Assembly (NCBI RefSeq): GCF_008727715.1
Contig: NZ_CP044218.1
Span: forward strand, 1,426,001 to 1,490,000
Reading direction: 5' to 3'
Origin: Mesorhizobium terrae
Lineage (GTDB): Bacteria; Pseudomonadota; Alphaproteobacteria; Rhizobiales; Rhizobiaceae
Length of the DNA: 64,000 bases
In this document: positions 1 through 8,480 of the stretch, piece by piece
Position numbering within the stretch: the first letter of the stretch is position 1
How the letters are laid out: every line of letters starts with the position of its first letter
Program-made: the position numbers and the translations under genes
Notes under the pieces: model-generated
Told to the model about the DNA's origin: nothing
Seen by the model: the letters and a program-made list of their open reading frames with translations, nothing else
Database searches by the model: none

Positions 1-167
<167 letters not shown>

Positions 168-401
168 GATTTCGGGCCTGGGGAAAGGTGCGGGCTGCCG
201 CGCCATCGAAGACGGCCGCGAAGGAGTGGGTCGTTAATCATCCCCTCCGGCCCGGCGCAAGGGCCGTGACCGGATTTGCGACCGATTATCGCGCTAGGCG
301 ACGGTCGAGTGGTCTCGCTTTCCGCAAAAGCAATCCGCGCGGATCGCGCGCCGCATCACTCCAGCGCGCGAGAAGCAGGCGCACGTTTTGCCTGGTAGCA
401 G

Positions 402-1427
402 CTACGACCCAAAGACAATTGCCTGCCGTCCTTTGGCAGTCCCTGCCTTCAGGCGCTCCAATGCACTGGTCGCCTCGGCGAGCGTAACGCGCTGCACCTG
501 TGCCTCGAACGGCTGTGCTTCATGCAGCTGGATCAGTTCGCGTATCTGTGCCCGTGTGCCGACGCTGGTCCCTGTTATCCACACACCGCTGGCCGTAAGC
601 CACTCCTGGTTAAGCGGCACCGGTTGCGAAACCATCGCGGCTGCAATGATCCTGCCGCGCGGCCGGATGGCTGCAACCATGGCATCCCAGATGGCTGGCG
701 TTGGCGCGAAGTTGATACAGACATGCGCTCGCAGGCCGGCGGGCCAGCCAGCGGCCAGGCCCGGCGACGCAAGGAGCGTGTGCCGCGCACCAAGCGAAGC
801 AGCGATCTGCAGCTTGGCCTCGTCCGTGTCGACGGCAACGACTGTCGCCCCGAGCCGCTGGGCGATCTGGACAGCATAGAGACCCAGGCCGCCGCAGCCG
901 AAGACGGCGCAGATTTCCCCGGCGCCCAGTCCCGCCCGTTTCACGGCGCCAAAGGCGGTCAGGCCCGCGCACATCAAAGGCGCAAGCAGTGCGGCATCGC
1001 CCTCATCCGGCATGGGCACGGCGAAACGGGCATCGGCGACGACATATTCGGCAAAAGTGCCCGCGACATCGAAACCGTGAGCCCGCTGGTGCTGGCAGAA
1101 CGATTCCATGTCGGAGTGGCATTCATCGCAGTGGCCGCATGTATCGTGAAGCCACGCGACGCCGGCACGATCGCCAGGGTGCCAGTCTGCAACGCCGGCC
1201 CCCACTTCTTCCACCCTGCCGACACCCTCGTGGCCAAGAATCCGGGTCGGTTGTCCCGATGCGGGCCGCAAATGTCCCTGCCAGATATGCACATCCGTAT
1301 GGCAAATGCCGCTCGCCTCCAGGCGAACAAGGATTTCTCCCGGCCCCGGTACAGGCCGAGCTACGTTCATGACACGCAGCGGTTGGCCCGCGTGCTCGAA
1401 TAAGGCTGCAAGCATCGTGTTGCCCAT
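402..1427 (-). CDS. Zinc-dependent alcohol dehydrogenase
   Basis: A 341-residue medium-chain dehydrogenase that should oxidise an alcohol with NAD(P)+. Seen in the sequence: catalytic-zinc region GICHTD (Cys42), GHE (His66, Glu67) and Cys153; a structural-zinc lobe with Cys97, Cys100, Cys103 and Cys111; and a Rossmann motif GCGGLG at 177-182. The N-terminal GroES-like and C-terminal nucleotide domains are both complete. It starts 3 bp after the stop codon of the choline-binding-type protein gene upstream, so the two are almost certainly co-transcribed. An alternative start is the ATG at 1415 (Met5). The substrate is not evident; the neighbour suggests a quaternary-ammonium alcohol or a related aldehyde, but that is inference. 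Confidence 0.88.
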   Translation of the reverse strand: MGNTMLAALFEHAGQPLRVMNVARPVPGPGEILVRLEASGICHTDVHIWQGHLRPASGQPTRILGHEGVGRVEEVGAGVADWHPGDRAGVAWLHDTCGHCDECHSDMESFCQHQRAHGFDVAGTFAEYVVADARFAVPMPDEGDAALLAPLMCAGLTAFGAVKRAGLGAGEICAVFGCGGLGLYAVQIAQRLGATVVAVDTDEAKLQIAASLGARHTLLASPGLAAGWPAGLRAHVCINFAPTPAIWDAMVAAIRPRGRIIAAAMVSQPVPLNQEWLTASGVWITGTSVGTRAQIRELIQLHEAQPFEAQVQRVTLAEATSALERLKAGTAKGRQAIVFGS

Positions 1428-1430
1428 CGT

Positions 1431-2375
1431 CTATTGGCCCAAGGCGCTCTTCACGGCCTGCAAGCCTGGCTGACCGTCATAGGTCGAGACACCGTCCAGC
1501 CATTTGGCGAGCTTGTCGGGGTTGCGCTTGATCATCTCGCGAGCGGCGACATCGGCGGACTTTCCCTGGCGCAGGATCATCTGCATGCCATAGTTTTCAT
1601 AGTCGAGGTCGAAAGCGAGATTGGCAAACAACTTGGCCGCGTTCGGGCAGTCTGCCGAAAAGCCATGACGAGCGATTGTGCGGACAGTTGCACCGCCAAA
1701 GTTCGGTCCGAACTCGACATCGCCACCAGACAGGTAGGTCATGTTGTAATCGAGGTTCATCGGATGTGGCTCCCAGCCGAGGAACACAACCCAATTCTTG
1801 TCCGCCACGGCGTTCGAGACCTGGGTCAGCATCGCGGCTTCGCTGGACTCCACAATCTCCCAGTCGCCGAGCCCGTGTCGGTTGGCTGCCACCATGTCGA
1901 GCAGCGGCTTGTTCGAGCCAGCTTCGATCCCGTAGATCTTGCGCCCGAATTTGTCGGCGTGGGCGGCAAGATCATCGAAGCTTTTTATCCCCTGGTCCGA
2001 AACATTTTTCGGAACGGCCAGCGTGTATTTCGCGCCCTCCAAATTCACGCCCAGCACCTCGACGGAGCCCTCGTCGAAAAAGGACTTGTATTCCTCGTCC
2101 TGGACAGGCCGCCAATTGCCGAGGAAGACATCCATGTCACCCTCTTTCAGGGCGGAATAGGTCACGCCGAGGCCGAGCAGGGTCTGCGAGGCATCGTAGC
2201 CCAGACCGTTGAGGATCAATTGGGCGGTCGTGTTGGTGAGCGCGATGTCGGTCCATCCGAGATCCGCGATCCGGACTTTTTGGCATCGAGCCGCATCGGC
2301 GGCCATAGCAGACGAGGTCAACAGCCCCGAAAGCAGGGCGAAAACGATTGTTGTGCGCATTTTATGTGTTCCCAT
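1431..2375 (-). CDS. Choline/glycine-betaine-type ABC substrate-binding protein (ChoX-like)
   Basis: A 314-residue periplasmic binding protein of the OpuAC/ProX superfamily. Residues 1-25 form a signal peptide ending near SAMA/AD. The body has the features of rhizobial ChoX: DLGWTDIALTN just after the signal, then GNWRPVQDEEY, GWEPHPMN and a C-terminal helix. ChoX normally works with a permease (ChoW) and ATPase (ChoV), but neither is adjacent; instead a zinc alcohol dehydrogenase follows after 3 bp. It is transcribed away from a BetI-like repressor, with a near-palindromic operator between them, so control by that repressor is likely. Choline as ligand is inferred from family resemblance; betaine or another trimethylammonium compound is possible. 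Confidence 0.88.
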   Translation of the reverse strand: MGTHKMRTTIVFALLSGLLTSSAMAADAARCQKVRIADLGWTDIALTNTTAQLILNGLGYDASQTLLGLGVTYSALKEGDMDVFLGNWRPVQDEEYKSFFDEGSVEVLGVNLEGAKYTLAVPKNVSDQGIKSFDDLAAHADKFGRKIYGIEAGSNKPLLDMVAANRHGLGDWEIVESSEAAMLTQVSNAVADKNWVVFLGWEPHPMNLDYNMTYLSGGDVEFGPNFGGATVRTIARHGFSADCPNAAKLFANLAFDLDYENYGMQMILRQGKSADVAAREMIKRNPDKLAKWLDGVSTYDGQPGLQAVKSALGQ

Positions 2376-2437
2376 TGTTGTTCTTGTGACCGTCCGCCAG
2401 ACCCTAGGGGGCGCTTATTTTATGTCAATATAAAAAA

Positions 2438-2453
2438 TTGTATGATCGTACAA
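2438..2453. promoter_or_regulatory. Putative operator of the BetI-like repressor
   Basis: TTGTATGATCGTACAA is a 16-bp dyad with 14 of 16 positions symmetric. It lies between the divergent binding-protein gene (start 2375) and the TetR-type gene (start 2477), in an AT-rich stretch that should contain both promoters. TetR-family repressors usually bind dyads of this length next to their own gene. Only the symmetry and position are seen; binding is inferred. Confidence 0.55.
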
Positions 2454-2476
2454 AGAATTTGCTGCTAAGGCAGGGA

Positions 2477-3151
2477 ATGACCAATCAAGGCAAGCGCACA
2501 AAAATTGAAGACATCAGGCGCGTGGAGTTGATAGCCGCCGCGCACCGGGTGTTCCTCGAACATGGCCTGCAAGGCATGACATCGGCGCGGATATGCCGTG
2601 AAGCCGGCATGTCGCCCGGCATCCTTGCCTACTACTTCAAAGGCAAGGACGAGGTCCTGTTCGGCATGGTGCGCTATAACAACCGCCTGCTGATGGAAGA
2701 CATCATAGCGCGGATGCGTGCCGCCCAGACGAGCTGGGCGAGGTTGGAGGCGATCGTGGAGGGAAACTTTCCCGCCGCGGCTTTCACCCGCACCATCGCC
2801 AACGCCTGGCTGTCGGTCTGTTCGGAAGCGGGCACGAACCCGCAATATGCGCGGCTTCAGAAACTGTTCCATCAGCGACTGCGCTCAAATCTGGCCTCGG
2901 TATTCGGGGCGACGTTCGACATGGCTCAATTGCGTGAGGCGAGTGCGATCATCGCTGCCCTGGTAGACGGATTGTGGCTGCGCAAGGCGGTGACGGACGA
3001 TATCGGACGCGACGAGGCTGTTGGCCTGGTGTTTCGCGGAATTCGCTCACTGATAACGCCCGGTGAGGAGGAGCATCTGCGCCGCTCAAAGTGGCAGGCG
3101 AAACCAGCAGGAGCGAATCCGGGTGTGGCAACGCCGCCCTCGGACAAGTGA
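2477..3151 (+). CDS. TetR-family transcriptional repressor, BetI-like
   Basis: A 224-residue regulator. The N-terminal helix-turn-helix covers about residues 20-60 (key stretch ICREAGMSPGILAYYF) and the rest is an all-helical ligand domain of the BetI C-terminal type. BetI proteins repress choline/betaine genes and are relieved by choline. I take the ATG at 2477 because AAGG and AGGGA lie just upstream; a TTG at 2438 in frame would start inside the dyad operator. Divergent from the ChoX-like gene, which is its probable target, and probably self-regulating. The Pro/Lys-rich last 20 residues look unstructured. Whether the inducer is choline is not shown. Confidence 0.85.
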   Translation: MTNQGKRTKIEDIRRVELIAAAHRVFLEHGLQGMTSARICREAGMSPGILAYYFKGKDEVLFGMVRYNNRLLMEDIIARMRAAQTSWARLEAIVEGNFPAAAFTRTIANAWLSVCSEAGTNPQYARLQKLFHQRLRSNLASVFGATFDMAQLREASAIIAALVDGLWLRKAVTDDIGRDEAVGLVFRGIRSLITPGEEEHLRRSKWQAKPAGANPGVATPPSDK

Positions 3152-3275
3152 AGCCGACCGGCCCCATCGCCGTTCCAGGGATTTGGGAGCGGACGGATTG
3201 GCGTAGCACAACGTCAGCCCCATCGCTTCACCTTGTGCCGTTGACTTGCCCTCTTCCCGCCAACACCATCGCGCC

Positions 3276-3842
3276 ATGAATCTCCTGGCGATTTCCGGCA
3301 GCGCGCGGCTTCAATCCACCAACACGGCGCTGCTGCGCGCGCTGGCAGCGGTGGCGCCGGACGGCATCGCCGTCACCGTCTTTGACCGCATCGGCGACCT
3401 GCCGGTGTTCTCGCCGGACCTCGAGGGCGAACGCACGCCGCCCTCCGTGCGGGCCTTCATGGACCTGATCGCGACCAGCGACGGGTTGATCGTCTCCAGT
3501 CCGGAATATGTGCGCACCCTGCCCGGCGGGCTGAAGAATGCCATCGACTGGCTGGTCTCGGGCGATGCCATCGTCGGCAAGCCGATCGCGCTCGCCCACG
3601 CTTCCCATCGCGGCGACGACATGCTGGCGACGCTGCGCACCGTGCTGTCGACGGTGTCCGGCAATTTCAACGCCGAACTGTTCCTGCGTTTCCCACTGAT
3701 GAAGTCATCGCCGGATGCAATCGCGGCCTTCGTTGCCGACCCGCCGAACCGGTACGTCGCTGAAACCTATCTGCGCGACGTCGCGACCTTCTGCCGGCAG
3801 TGTCGCGACCCGGAGTCGGGTGCCTGGCCGATCGATCCGTGA
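3276..3842 (+). CDS. NADPH-dependent FMN reductase family protein
   Basis: A 188-residue flavodoxin-like protein. The phosphate-binding loop GSARLQSTNTALLRAL is at residues 7-22 and the family signature SPEYVRTLPGGLKNAIDWLV is near 70-90. Members bind FMN and reduce flavins, quinones, chromate or azo dyes with NADPH; the substrate cannot be told from sequence. The ATG at 3276 begins directly at the first beta strand (MNLLAISGS), as in the family, so the in-frame TTG 30 bp upstream is not used. It lies 124 bp after the BetI-like gene on the same strand and probably has its own promoter. The 269 bp that follow (3843-4111) contain no gene. Confidence 0.85.
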   Translation: MNLLAISGSARLQSTNTALLRALAAVAPDGIAVTVFDRIGDLPVFSPDLEGERTPPSVRAFMDLIATSDGLIVSSPEYVRTLPGGLKNAIDWLVSGDAIVGKPIALAHASHRGDDMLATLRTVLSTVSGNFNAELFLRFPLMKSSPDAIAAFVADPPNRYVAETYLRDVATFCRQCRDPESGAWPIDP

Positions 3843-4111
3843 GGGGTTGGCGGGCGATTTTCGCCTCGGGGCGGCAGCAACTCCGTCCGGCCGACGCCGC
3901 GCGTGCCGGTCTTCGAGATTTTTGAAAGAAAAAGCGACCGTTTGCGAAGAGAACGGCCGATTTTGGCGCCAAAACAGCGCCTGTGTATCAATTCGCGCCG
4001 TGCCAGCATGGCTTTCCGGATAAGCCCTTGATGGTGCTTGCCAAAATTTTTTGACTCTCGGGCGGACGGGCCGTCTCTGTCCACATCGGACGGCCGCCGC
4101 CGGCTGCCCCT

Positions 4112-5290
4112 TTACTCGAAGATAATTGCCGGAGCGGCCTCGGCGGCGCCCTTGCCGGTCTCGATCTGCTGCCAGACCTTGGCGGCTATCTCCTTGTAAA
4201 TCCTTGCCTCTTCGCTGTCCGGCCGGGTGGCGACCACCGGCGTGCCGGCATCCGAGCTTTCGCGGATGCCCATTTCCAGCGGCACCGCGCCGAGGAAAGG
4301 CACGCCCAGCCGCTCGGCTTCCTTCTGCGCGCCGCCATGGCCGAAAATATCGTAGCGCTTGCCGGTGTCGGGGGCGATGAAATAGCTCATGTTTTCGACG
4401 ATGCCGAGCAGCGGCACGTCGACTTTCCTGAACATGTTCAAGCCTTTACGCGCATCGATCAGGGCGAGGTCCTGTGGTGTCGACACGATCACCGCGCCCG
4501 CCAGCGGCACCTGCTGGGCCATGGTCAATTGGGCATCGCCGGTGCCCGGAGGCATGTCGACCACCAATACATCTAGCGGCCCCCATTCGACTTCACGCAA
4601 CATCTGGGTGAGTGCCGACATCACCATCGGACCACGCCAGATCATCGGCGTTTCCTCGTCGACGAGGAAGCCCATCGACATCACCTTGAGGCCGTAATTC
4701 TCCTTCGGTTTCAATATCTTGCCGTCCACCGTCTCGGGCTTTCCATGGATGCCGAGCAGCTTCGGCATCGACGGTCCGTAGATGTCGGCATCGAGCACGC
4801 CGACCTTCAAACCGTTGGCGGCGAGGCCGAGCGCGAGGTTGGCGGCGGTGGTCGACTTGCCGACGCCGCCCTTGCCGGAGGCGACCGCGATGATCGCCTC
4901 GATGCCCGGAACGCCGCGCTTGCCCGAGCTTTGCGACGGCGGCGCCTGGCGCGGCGCCGGCGCCGGACGCGGCGCGGAAGGCTGCGGAATGGCGGCGGGC
5001 GTGGCCGGACGCTGCGGCACCGGCGCTTCCATGCCGCCGCCCTTCTTCTCGGCGGTCAGCGCCACGACAGCGCCGGCGACACCGGGAATGGCCTTGACGA
5101 CGCGCTCGGCTGCGGCGCGCAGCGGTTCCATCTCCTGCGCGCGAGCAGCTGGCACCGTGATGGAGAAAAACACTTTGGAATCAGCGATGAATATCTCCGA
5201 CACCATGCCCAGATCGACGATGTTGCCGGAAAAATCCGGGCCACTGACCGTCTTCAGGCGATCGATCACGGTTTCCTTGGTGACGGTCAT
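4112..5290 (-). CDS. mrp: Mrp/ApbC-type P-loop ATPase (Fe-S cluster carrier family)
   Basis: 392 residues with an N-terminal MIP18/DUF59 domain (about 5-80), a Pro/Ala-rich linker (about 88-125), and a MinD-like ATPase domain with the deviant Walker A GKGGVGKST at 139-147 and a VVDMPPGTGD motif near 243. Family members load iron-sulfur clusters onto target proteins. The position that carries CxxC in E. coli Mrp reads MSYFIAPDTG here (311-320), and I find no cysteine anywhere in the protein, so clusters could not be held by cysteines of this chain. The start at 5290 gives the standard MTVTKETV beginning; the upstream extension to 5359 is not needed. It is divergent from a LysR gene next to the iron-sulfur formate dehydrogenase genes, which may be relevant to their maturation. 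Confidence 0.92.
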   Translation of the reverse strand: MTVTKETVIDRLKTVSGPDFSGNIVDLGMVSEIFIADSKVFFSITVPAARAQEMEPLRAAAERVVKAIPGVAGAVVALTAEKKGGGMEAPVPQRPATPAAIPQPSAPRPAPAPRQAPPSQSSGKRGVPGIEAIIAVASGKGGVGKSTTAANLALGLAANGLKVGVLDADIYGPSMPKLLGIHGKPETVDGKILKPKENYGLKVMSMGFLVDEETPMIWRGPMVMSALTQMLREVEWGPLDVLVVDMPPGTGDAQLTMAQQVPLAGAVIVSTPQDLALIDARKGLNMFRKVDVPLLGIVENMSYFIAPDTGKRYDIFGHGGAQKEAERLGVPFLGAVPLEMGIRESSDAGTPVVATRPDSEEARIYKEIAAKVWQQIETGKGAAEAAPAIIFE

Positions 5291-5403
5291 GGGTGCTTTC
5301 CTAGACTGGGCCTCTGCCGACCAGATAATGCAGTTTGTGACCAAGACCAAGCGGGCCACCGGATGGGCTGACAGGTGCCAGCCGCTATGGCAGGGTCAAA
5401 ACC

Positions 5404-6333
5404 ATGATCGACAAGCTGGAATTCTTCATAGCCCTGGCCCGCGAAGAGCATTTCGGGCGCGCCGCCGAAATGTGCGGGGTGACGCAGCCGACGCTGTCGG
5501 CCGGCATCAAGCAGCTGGAAGACCAGCTCGGCGTCATGCTGGTCAAGCGCGGCTCGCGTTTTCAAGGGCTTACGCCGGAAGGCGTGCAGGTGTTGACCTG
5601 GGCACGGCGCATCGTCGGCGACACGCGGTCGATGCGGGAAGAAATGCGGGCGGCCAAGCACGGGCTTTCCGGCCGCATCCGCATCGCGGCGATCCCGACC
5701 GCATTGGCCATGGTTGCCAGGCTGACGACGCCATTTCGCGAAAAGCACCCCGGCGTCACCTTTTCCGTGCTGTCGCGAACCTCGATCGAGGTTTTGTCGC
5801 TGCTCGGCAATCTCGATATCGATGCCGGCATCACCTATCTCGACAACGAACCGCTGGGACGAGTGACCAGCGTGCCGCTCTACGACGAGCGCTATCAACT
5901 GATCACCGCCGCCGGAAACGAATATTCCGATCGGGAACACGTGACATGGGAGGAGGTGTCGAGCCTGCCGCTCTGTCTGCTCACACCCGACATGCAGAAC
6001 CGCCGCATCATCGACCAGCACCTGGCGGATGCCGGCGTGCAGGTGCGCCCGACGCTGGAATCGAACTCCATGATCGTGCTTTTCTCGCATATCCGCACCG
6101 GCAAATGGTCGTCGATCATGCCGCTCAACCTCGCGGAAACATTCGGTTTTTCCGAACCGATCCGGGCCATCCCGATCGTCGAGCCGGACGCCCGGCACGC
6201 CGTCGGGCTGGTGACGGCGCCGCGCGACCCGCATACCCCGCTGGTGCAGGCGCTGCTGGACGAGGCAGTGGCGCTGGCAGGCAATCTGCGCCTCGAGGCC
6301 GAAGCTAAGCTTCGTCAAAGCTCCAATCGATAG
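5404..6333 (+). CDS. LysR-family regulator, probable regulator of the fds formate dehydrogenase operon
   Basis: A 309-residue LysR protein with an N-terminal winged helix (about 1-60; EEHFGRAAEMCGVTQPTLS is the helix-turn-helix) and a two-lobed effector domain from about 90 to 300. It sits 104 bp upstream of fdsG on the same strand, and LysR genes in this position are usual for NAD-linked fds operons, where they respond to formate. The spacer in front of fdsG contains a dyad with LysR-site character. The role is inferred from position; the family assignment is firm. Confidence 0.88.
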   Translation: MIDKLEFFIALAREEHFGRAAEMCGVTQPTLSAGIKQLEDQLGVMLVKRGSRFQGLTPEGVQVLTWARRIVGDTRSMREEMRAAKHGLSGRIRIAAIPTALAMVARLTTPFREKHPGVTFSVLSRTSIEVLSLLGNLDIDAGITYLDNEPLGRVTSVPLYDERYQLITAAGNEYSDREHVTWEEVSSLPLCLLTPDMQNRRIIDQHLADAGVQVRPTLESNSMIVLFSHIRTGKWSSIMPLNLAETFGFSEPIRAIPIVEPDARHAVGLVTAPRDPHTPLVQALLDEAVALAGNLRLEAEAKLRQSSNR

Positions 6334-6369
6334 AAAATTTTTATCATACGACGAAACAGCTTTATTGAT

Positions 6370-6383
6370 TCCAAGGGCTTGGA
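6370..6383. promoter_or_regulatory. Dyad upstream of fdsG, possible LysR binding site
   Basis: TCCAAGGGCTTGGA is a perfect 6+6 inverted repeat with a 2-bp spacer, 54 bp before the fdsG start, in an AT-rich region. It is the clearest symmetric element between the LysR gene and the fds operon. Promoter hexamers were not assigned with confidence. Confidence 0.45.
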
Positions 6384-6437
6384 TCGCATTTAATAGACCA
6401 ATAGCGCCCAATGGCGCAGTGTCAGGGAGGGCGCTGC

Positions 6438-6917
6438 ATGTCCGTGCAGCCTGCAAGTACCGAGATCGTTTCGCGGACCGCGGCCGTCGTGCGCGAGCTG
6501 CAAGGCCTTGAGGGCCCGCTGCTGCCGATCCTGCACAGCGTCCAGGAAGAATTCGGCTATGTGCCGCAGGAAGCGCTGCCGGTGATCGCCGAAGCGCTGA
6601 ACATTTCCCGTGCCGAGGTGCATGGCGTGGCCAGCTTCTATCATGACTACCGCAAGCATCCGGCCGGTCGCCACGTGCTGAAGCTGTGCCAGGCGGAAGC
6701 CTGCCAGTCGATGGGTTCGGACGCGGTGGCCGCGAAGCTCAAACAGGCGCTTGGCATCGGCTTTCACGAGACGGCGAAGGACAATTCTGTTACACTGGAA
6801 CCAGTCTATTGCCTCGGGCTGTGCGCCTGCGCGCCGTCGGCGATGCTGGATGGCCAAGTCATCGGCAGGCTGGACGACGAGGCGATCGACGACATCGTCG
6901 CGGAGGTGCGTCGATGA
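6438..6917 (+). CDS. fdsG: NAD-dependent formate dehydrogenase gamma subunit (NuoE-like [2Fe-2S] protein)
   Basis: 159 residues with a thioredoxin-like [2Fe-2S] fold. The four cluster ligands are visible in the NuoE pattern: Cys84 and Cys89 (CQAEAC), then Cys125 and Cys129 (CLGLC). In the soluble Fds enzyme this subunit pairs with FdsB to pass electrons to NAD+. The ATG at 6438 has a good SD (GGGAGG, 7 bp away), better than the in-frame ATG at 6411. Its stop overlaps the fdsB start in an ATGA, which indicates translational coupling. First gene of the fdsG-fdsB-fdsA-(81-aa gene)-fdhD-fdsD operon. Confidence 0.95.
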   Translation: MSVQPASTEIVSRTAAVVRELQGLEGPLLPILHSVQEEFGYVPQEALPVIAEALNISRAEVHGVASFYHDYRKHPAGRHVLKLCQAEACQSMGSDAVAAKLKQALGIGFHETAKDNSVTLEPVYCLGLCACAPSAMLDGQVIGRLDDEAIDDIVAEVRR

Positions 6918-8470
6918 GCGCGACTATCTACATCCCCGGCGACTCGGGCGCGCTGGCGCTTGGCGCCGAAAAAGTTGCCAAGGCAATCGCTAAGGAACTG
7001 GCCGAGCGCGGTCTCGACGCCAGGATCGTGCGCAACGGCTCGCGCGGCGCCTATTTCCTCGAACCGATGGTCGAGGTCGAAACCGCTGGCGGTCGCCAGG
7101 CCTATGGGCCGGTGAAGGCAGCCGACGTGAAGGGCCTGTTCGATGCCGGCTTGCTGACCGGCGGCCAGCACAGGCTGGCGCTGGGCAACCCGGAAGAGAT
7201 CCCGTTCTTCGCCAAGCAGACACGACTGACTTTTGCGCGCTGCGGCATCACCGACCCGCTGTCGCTGGAAGACTATGAAAAGCTTGGCGGTCTCGTCGGC
7301 CTGCGCAAGGCCGTGGCGATGACGCCCGCCGACATCGTCAAGCAGGTGACGGAGTCCGGCCTGCGCGGCCGTGGCGGCGCCGGCTTCCCCACCGGCATCA
7401 AATGGAAGACGGTGCTGGATACGACGGCCGAGCGCAAATACATCGTCTGCAATGCCGACGAAGGCGACAGCGCCACTTTCGCCGACCGCATGATCATGGA
7501 AGGCGACCCCTTCGTGCTGATCGAAGGCATGGCGATTGCCGGCATCGCAACCGGCGCGACCAAGGGTTTCGTCTATATCCGCTCGGAATACCCGCATGCG
7601 GTGGCGGCCATGAACAGGGCCGTCTCGATCGCCCGCAAGGCCGGCGTGCTTGGAGCCACGGTGCTCGGTTCGCCGAACGCCTTCGATATGGAAATTCGCG
7701 TTGGCGCCGGCGCTTATGTCTGCGGCGAGGAAACCTCGCTGCTGAACTCGCTCGAAGGCAAACGCGGCGTGGTGCGCGCCAAGCCGCCGCTGCCGGCCAT
7801 CCAGGGCCTGTTCGGCAAGCCCACCGTCATCAACAACGTGATCAGCCTGGCCTCGGTGCCGGTAATCATGGACAAGGGTGCCGAGCACTACAAGAATTTC
7901 GGCATGGGCCGTTCGCGTGGCACCATCCCTATCCAGATCGCCGGCAACGTCAAGCATGGCGGCCTGTTCGAGGCGGCGTTCGGCCTGTCGCTCGGCGAGA
8001 TCGTCGACGGTATCGGCGGCGGCACCCGGTCCGGACGGCCGGTGAAGGCGGTGCAGGTGGGCGGACCGCTCGGCGCTTATTTCCCGCGGGAGCTGTTTGA
8101 CACGCCGTTCGACTATGAGGAATTCGCCAAGCGCGACGGCCTGATCGGCCATGCCGGCATCACCGTGTTCGACGACAGCGCCGACATGCTGAAAATGGCG
8201 CGTTTCGCGATGGAATTCTGCGCCATCGAAAGCTGTGGCAAGTGCACGCCCTGCCGCATCGGCTCGACGCGCGGTGTCGAGACCATCGACAAGATTTCGG
8301 CCGGCATCGAGCCGGAGAAGAACCTCGAACTGGTCGCCGACCTCTGCAACACGATGAAGTTCGGATCGCTATGCGCGCTGGGCGGCTTCACGCCTTACCC
8401 GGTGATGAGCGCGATCAAGCATTTTGGCGAAGATTTCAAGCCGGCGCCGGCGCGCGTGGCAGCGGAATAG
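6914..8470 (+). CDS. fdsB: NAD-dependent formate dehydrogenase beta subunit (NuoF-like)
   Basis: 518 residues. An N-terminal thioredoxin-like region of about 120 residues precedes the NuoF-type core. The core has the FMN/NADH-site stretches GRGGAGFPTG and CNADEGDSATFADR, and a C-terminal 4Fe-4S site with Cys441, Cys444, Cys447 (ESCGKCTPCR) and Cys487. It takes electrons from FdsA and reduces NAD+. Strong SD GGAGGTG before the start at 6914, which overlaps the fdsG stop by 4 bp. The N-terminal extension makes it longer than NuoF, as is usual for FdsB. Confidence 0.95.
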   Translation: MSATIYIPGDSGALALGAEKVAKAIAKELAERGLDARIVRNGSRGAYFLEPMVEVETAGGRQAYGPVKAADVKGLFDAGLLTGGQHRLALGNPEEIPFFAKQTRLTFARCGITDPLSLEDYEKLGGLVGLRKAVAMTPADIVKQVTESGLRGRGGAGFPTGIKWKTVLDTTAERKYIVCNADEGDSATFADRMIMEGDPFVLIEGMAIAGIATGATKGFVYIRSEYPHAVAAMNRAVSIARKAGVLGATVLGSPNAFDMEIRVGAGAYVCGEETSLLNSLEGKRGVVRAKPPLPAIQGLFGKPTVINNVISLASVPVIMDKGAEHYKNFGMGRSRGTIPIQIAGNVKHGGLFEAAFGLSLGEIVDGIGGGTRSGRPVKAVQVGGPLGAYFPRELFDTPFDYEEFAKRDGLIGHAGITVFDDSADMLKMARFAMEFCAIESCGKCTPCRIGSTRGVETIDKISAGIEPEKNLELVADLCNTMKFGSLCALGGFTPYPVMSAIKHFGEDFKPAPARVAAE

Positions 8471-8480
8471 GAACTGGCAG

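Noticed and set aside
3843..4111. Possible small genes in the gap after the FMN reductase
   Set aside because: Open frames here are Arg-rich, without SD or conserved look; only weak short inverted repeats are seen.
5287..6456. A 389-codon open frame antisense to the LysR gene
   Set aside because: Low-complexity shadow frame; the LysR protein on the plus strand is complete.
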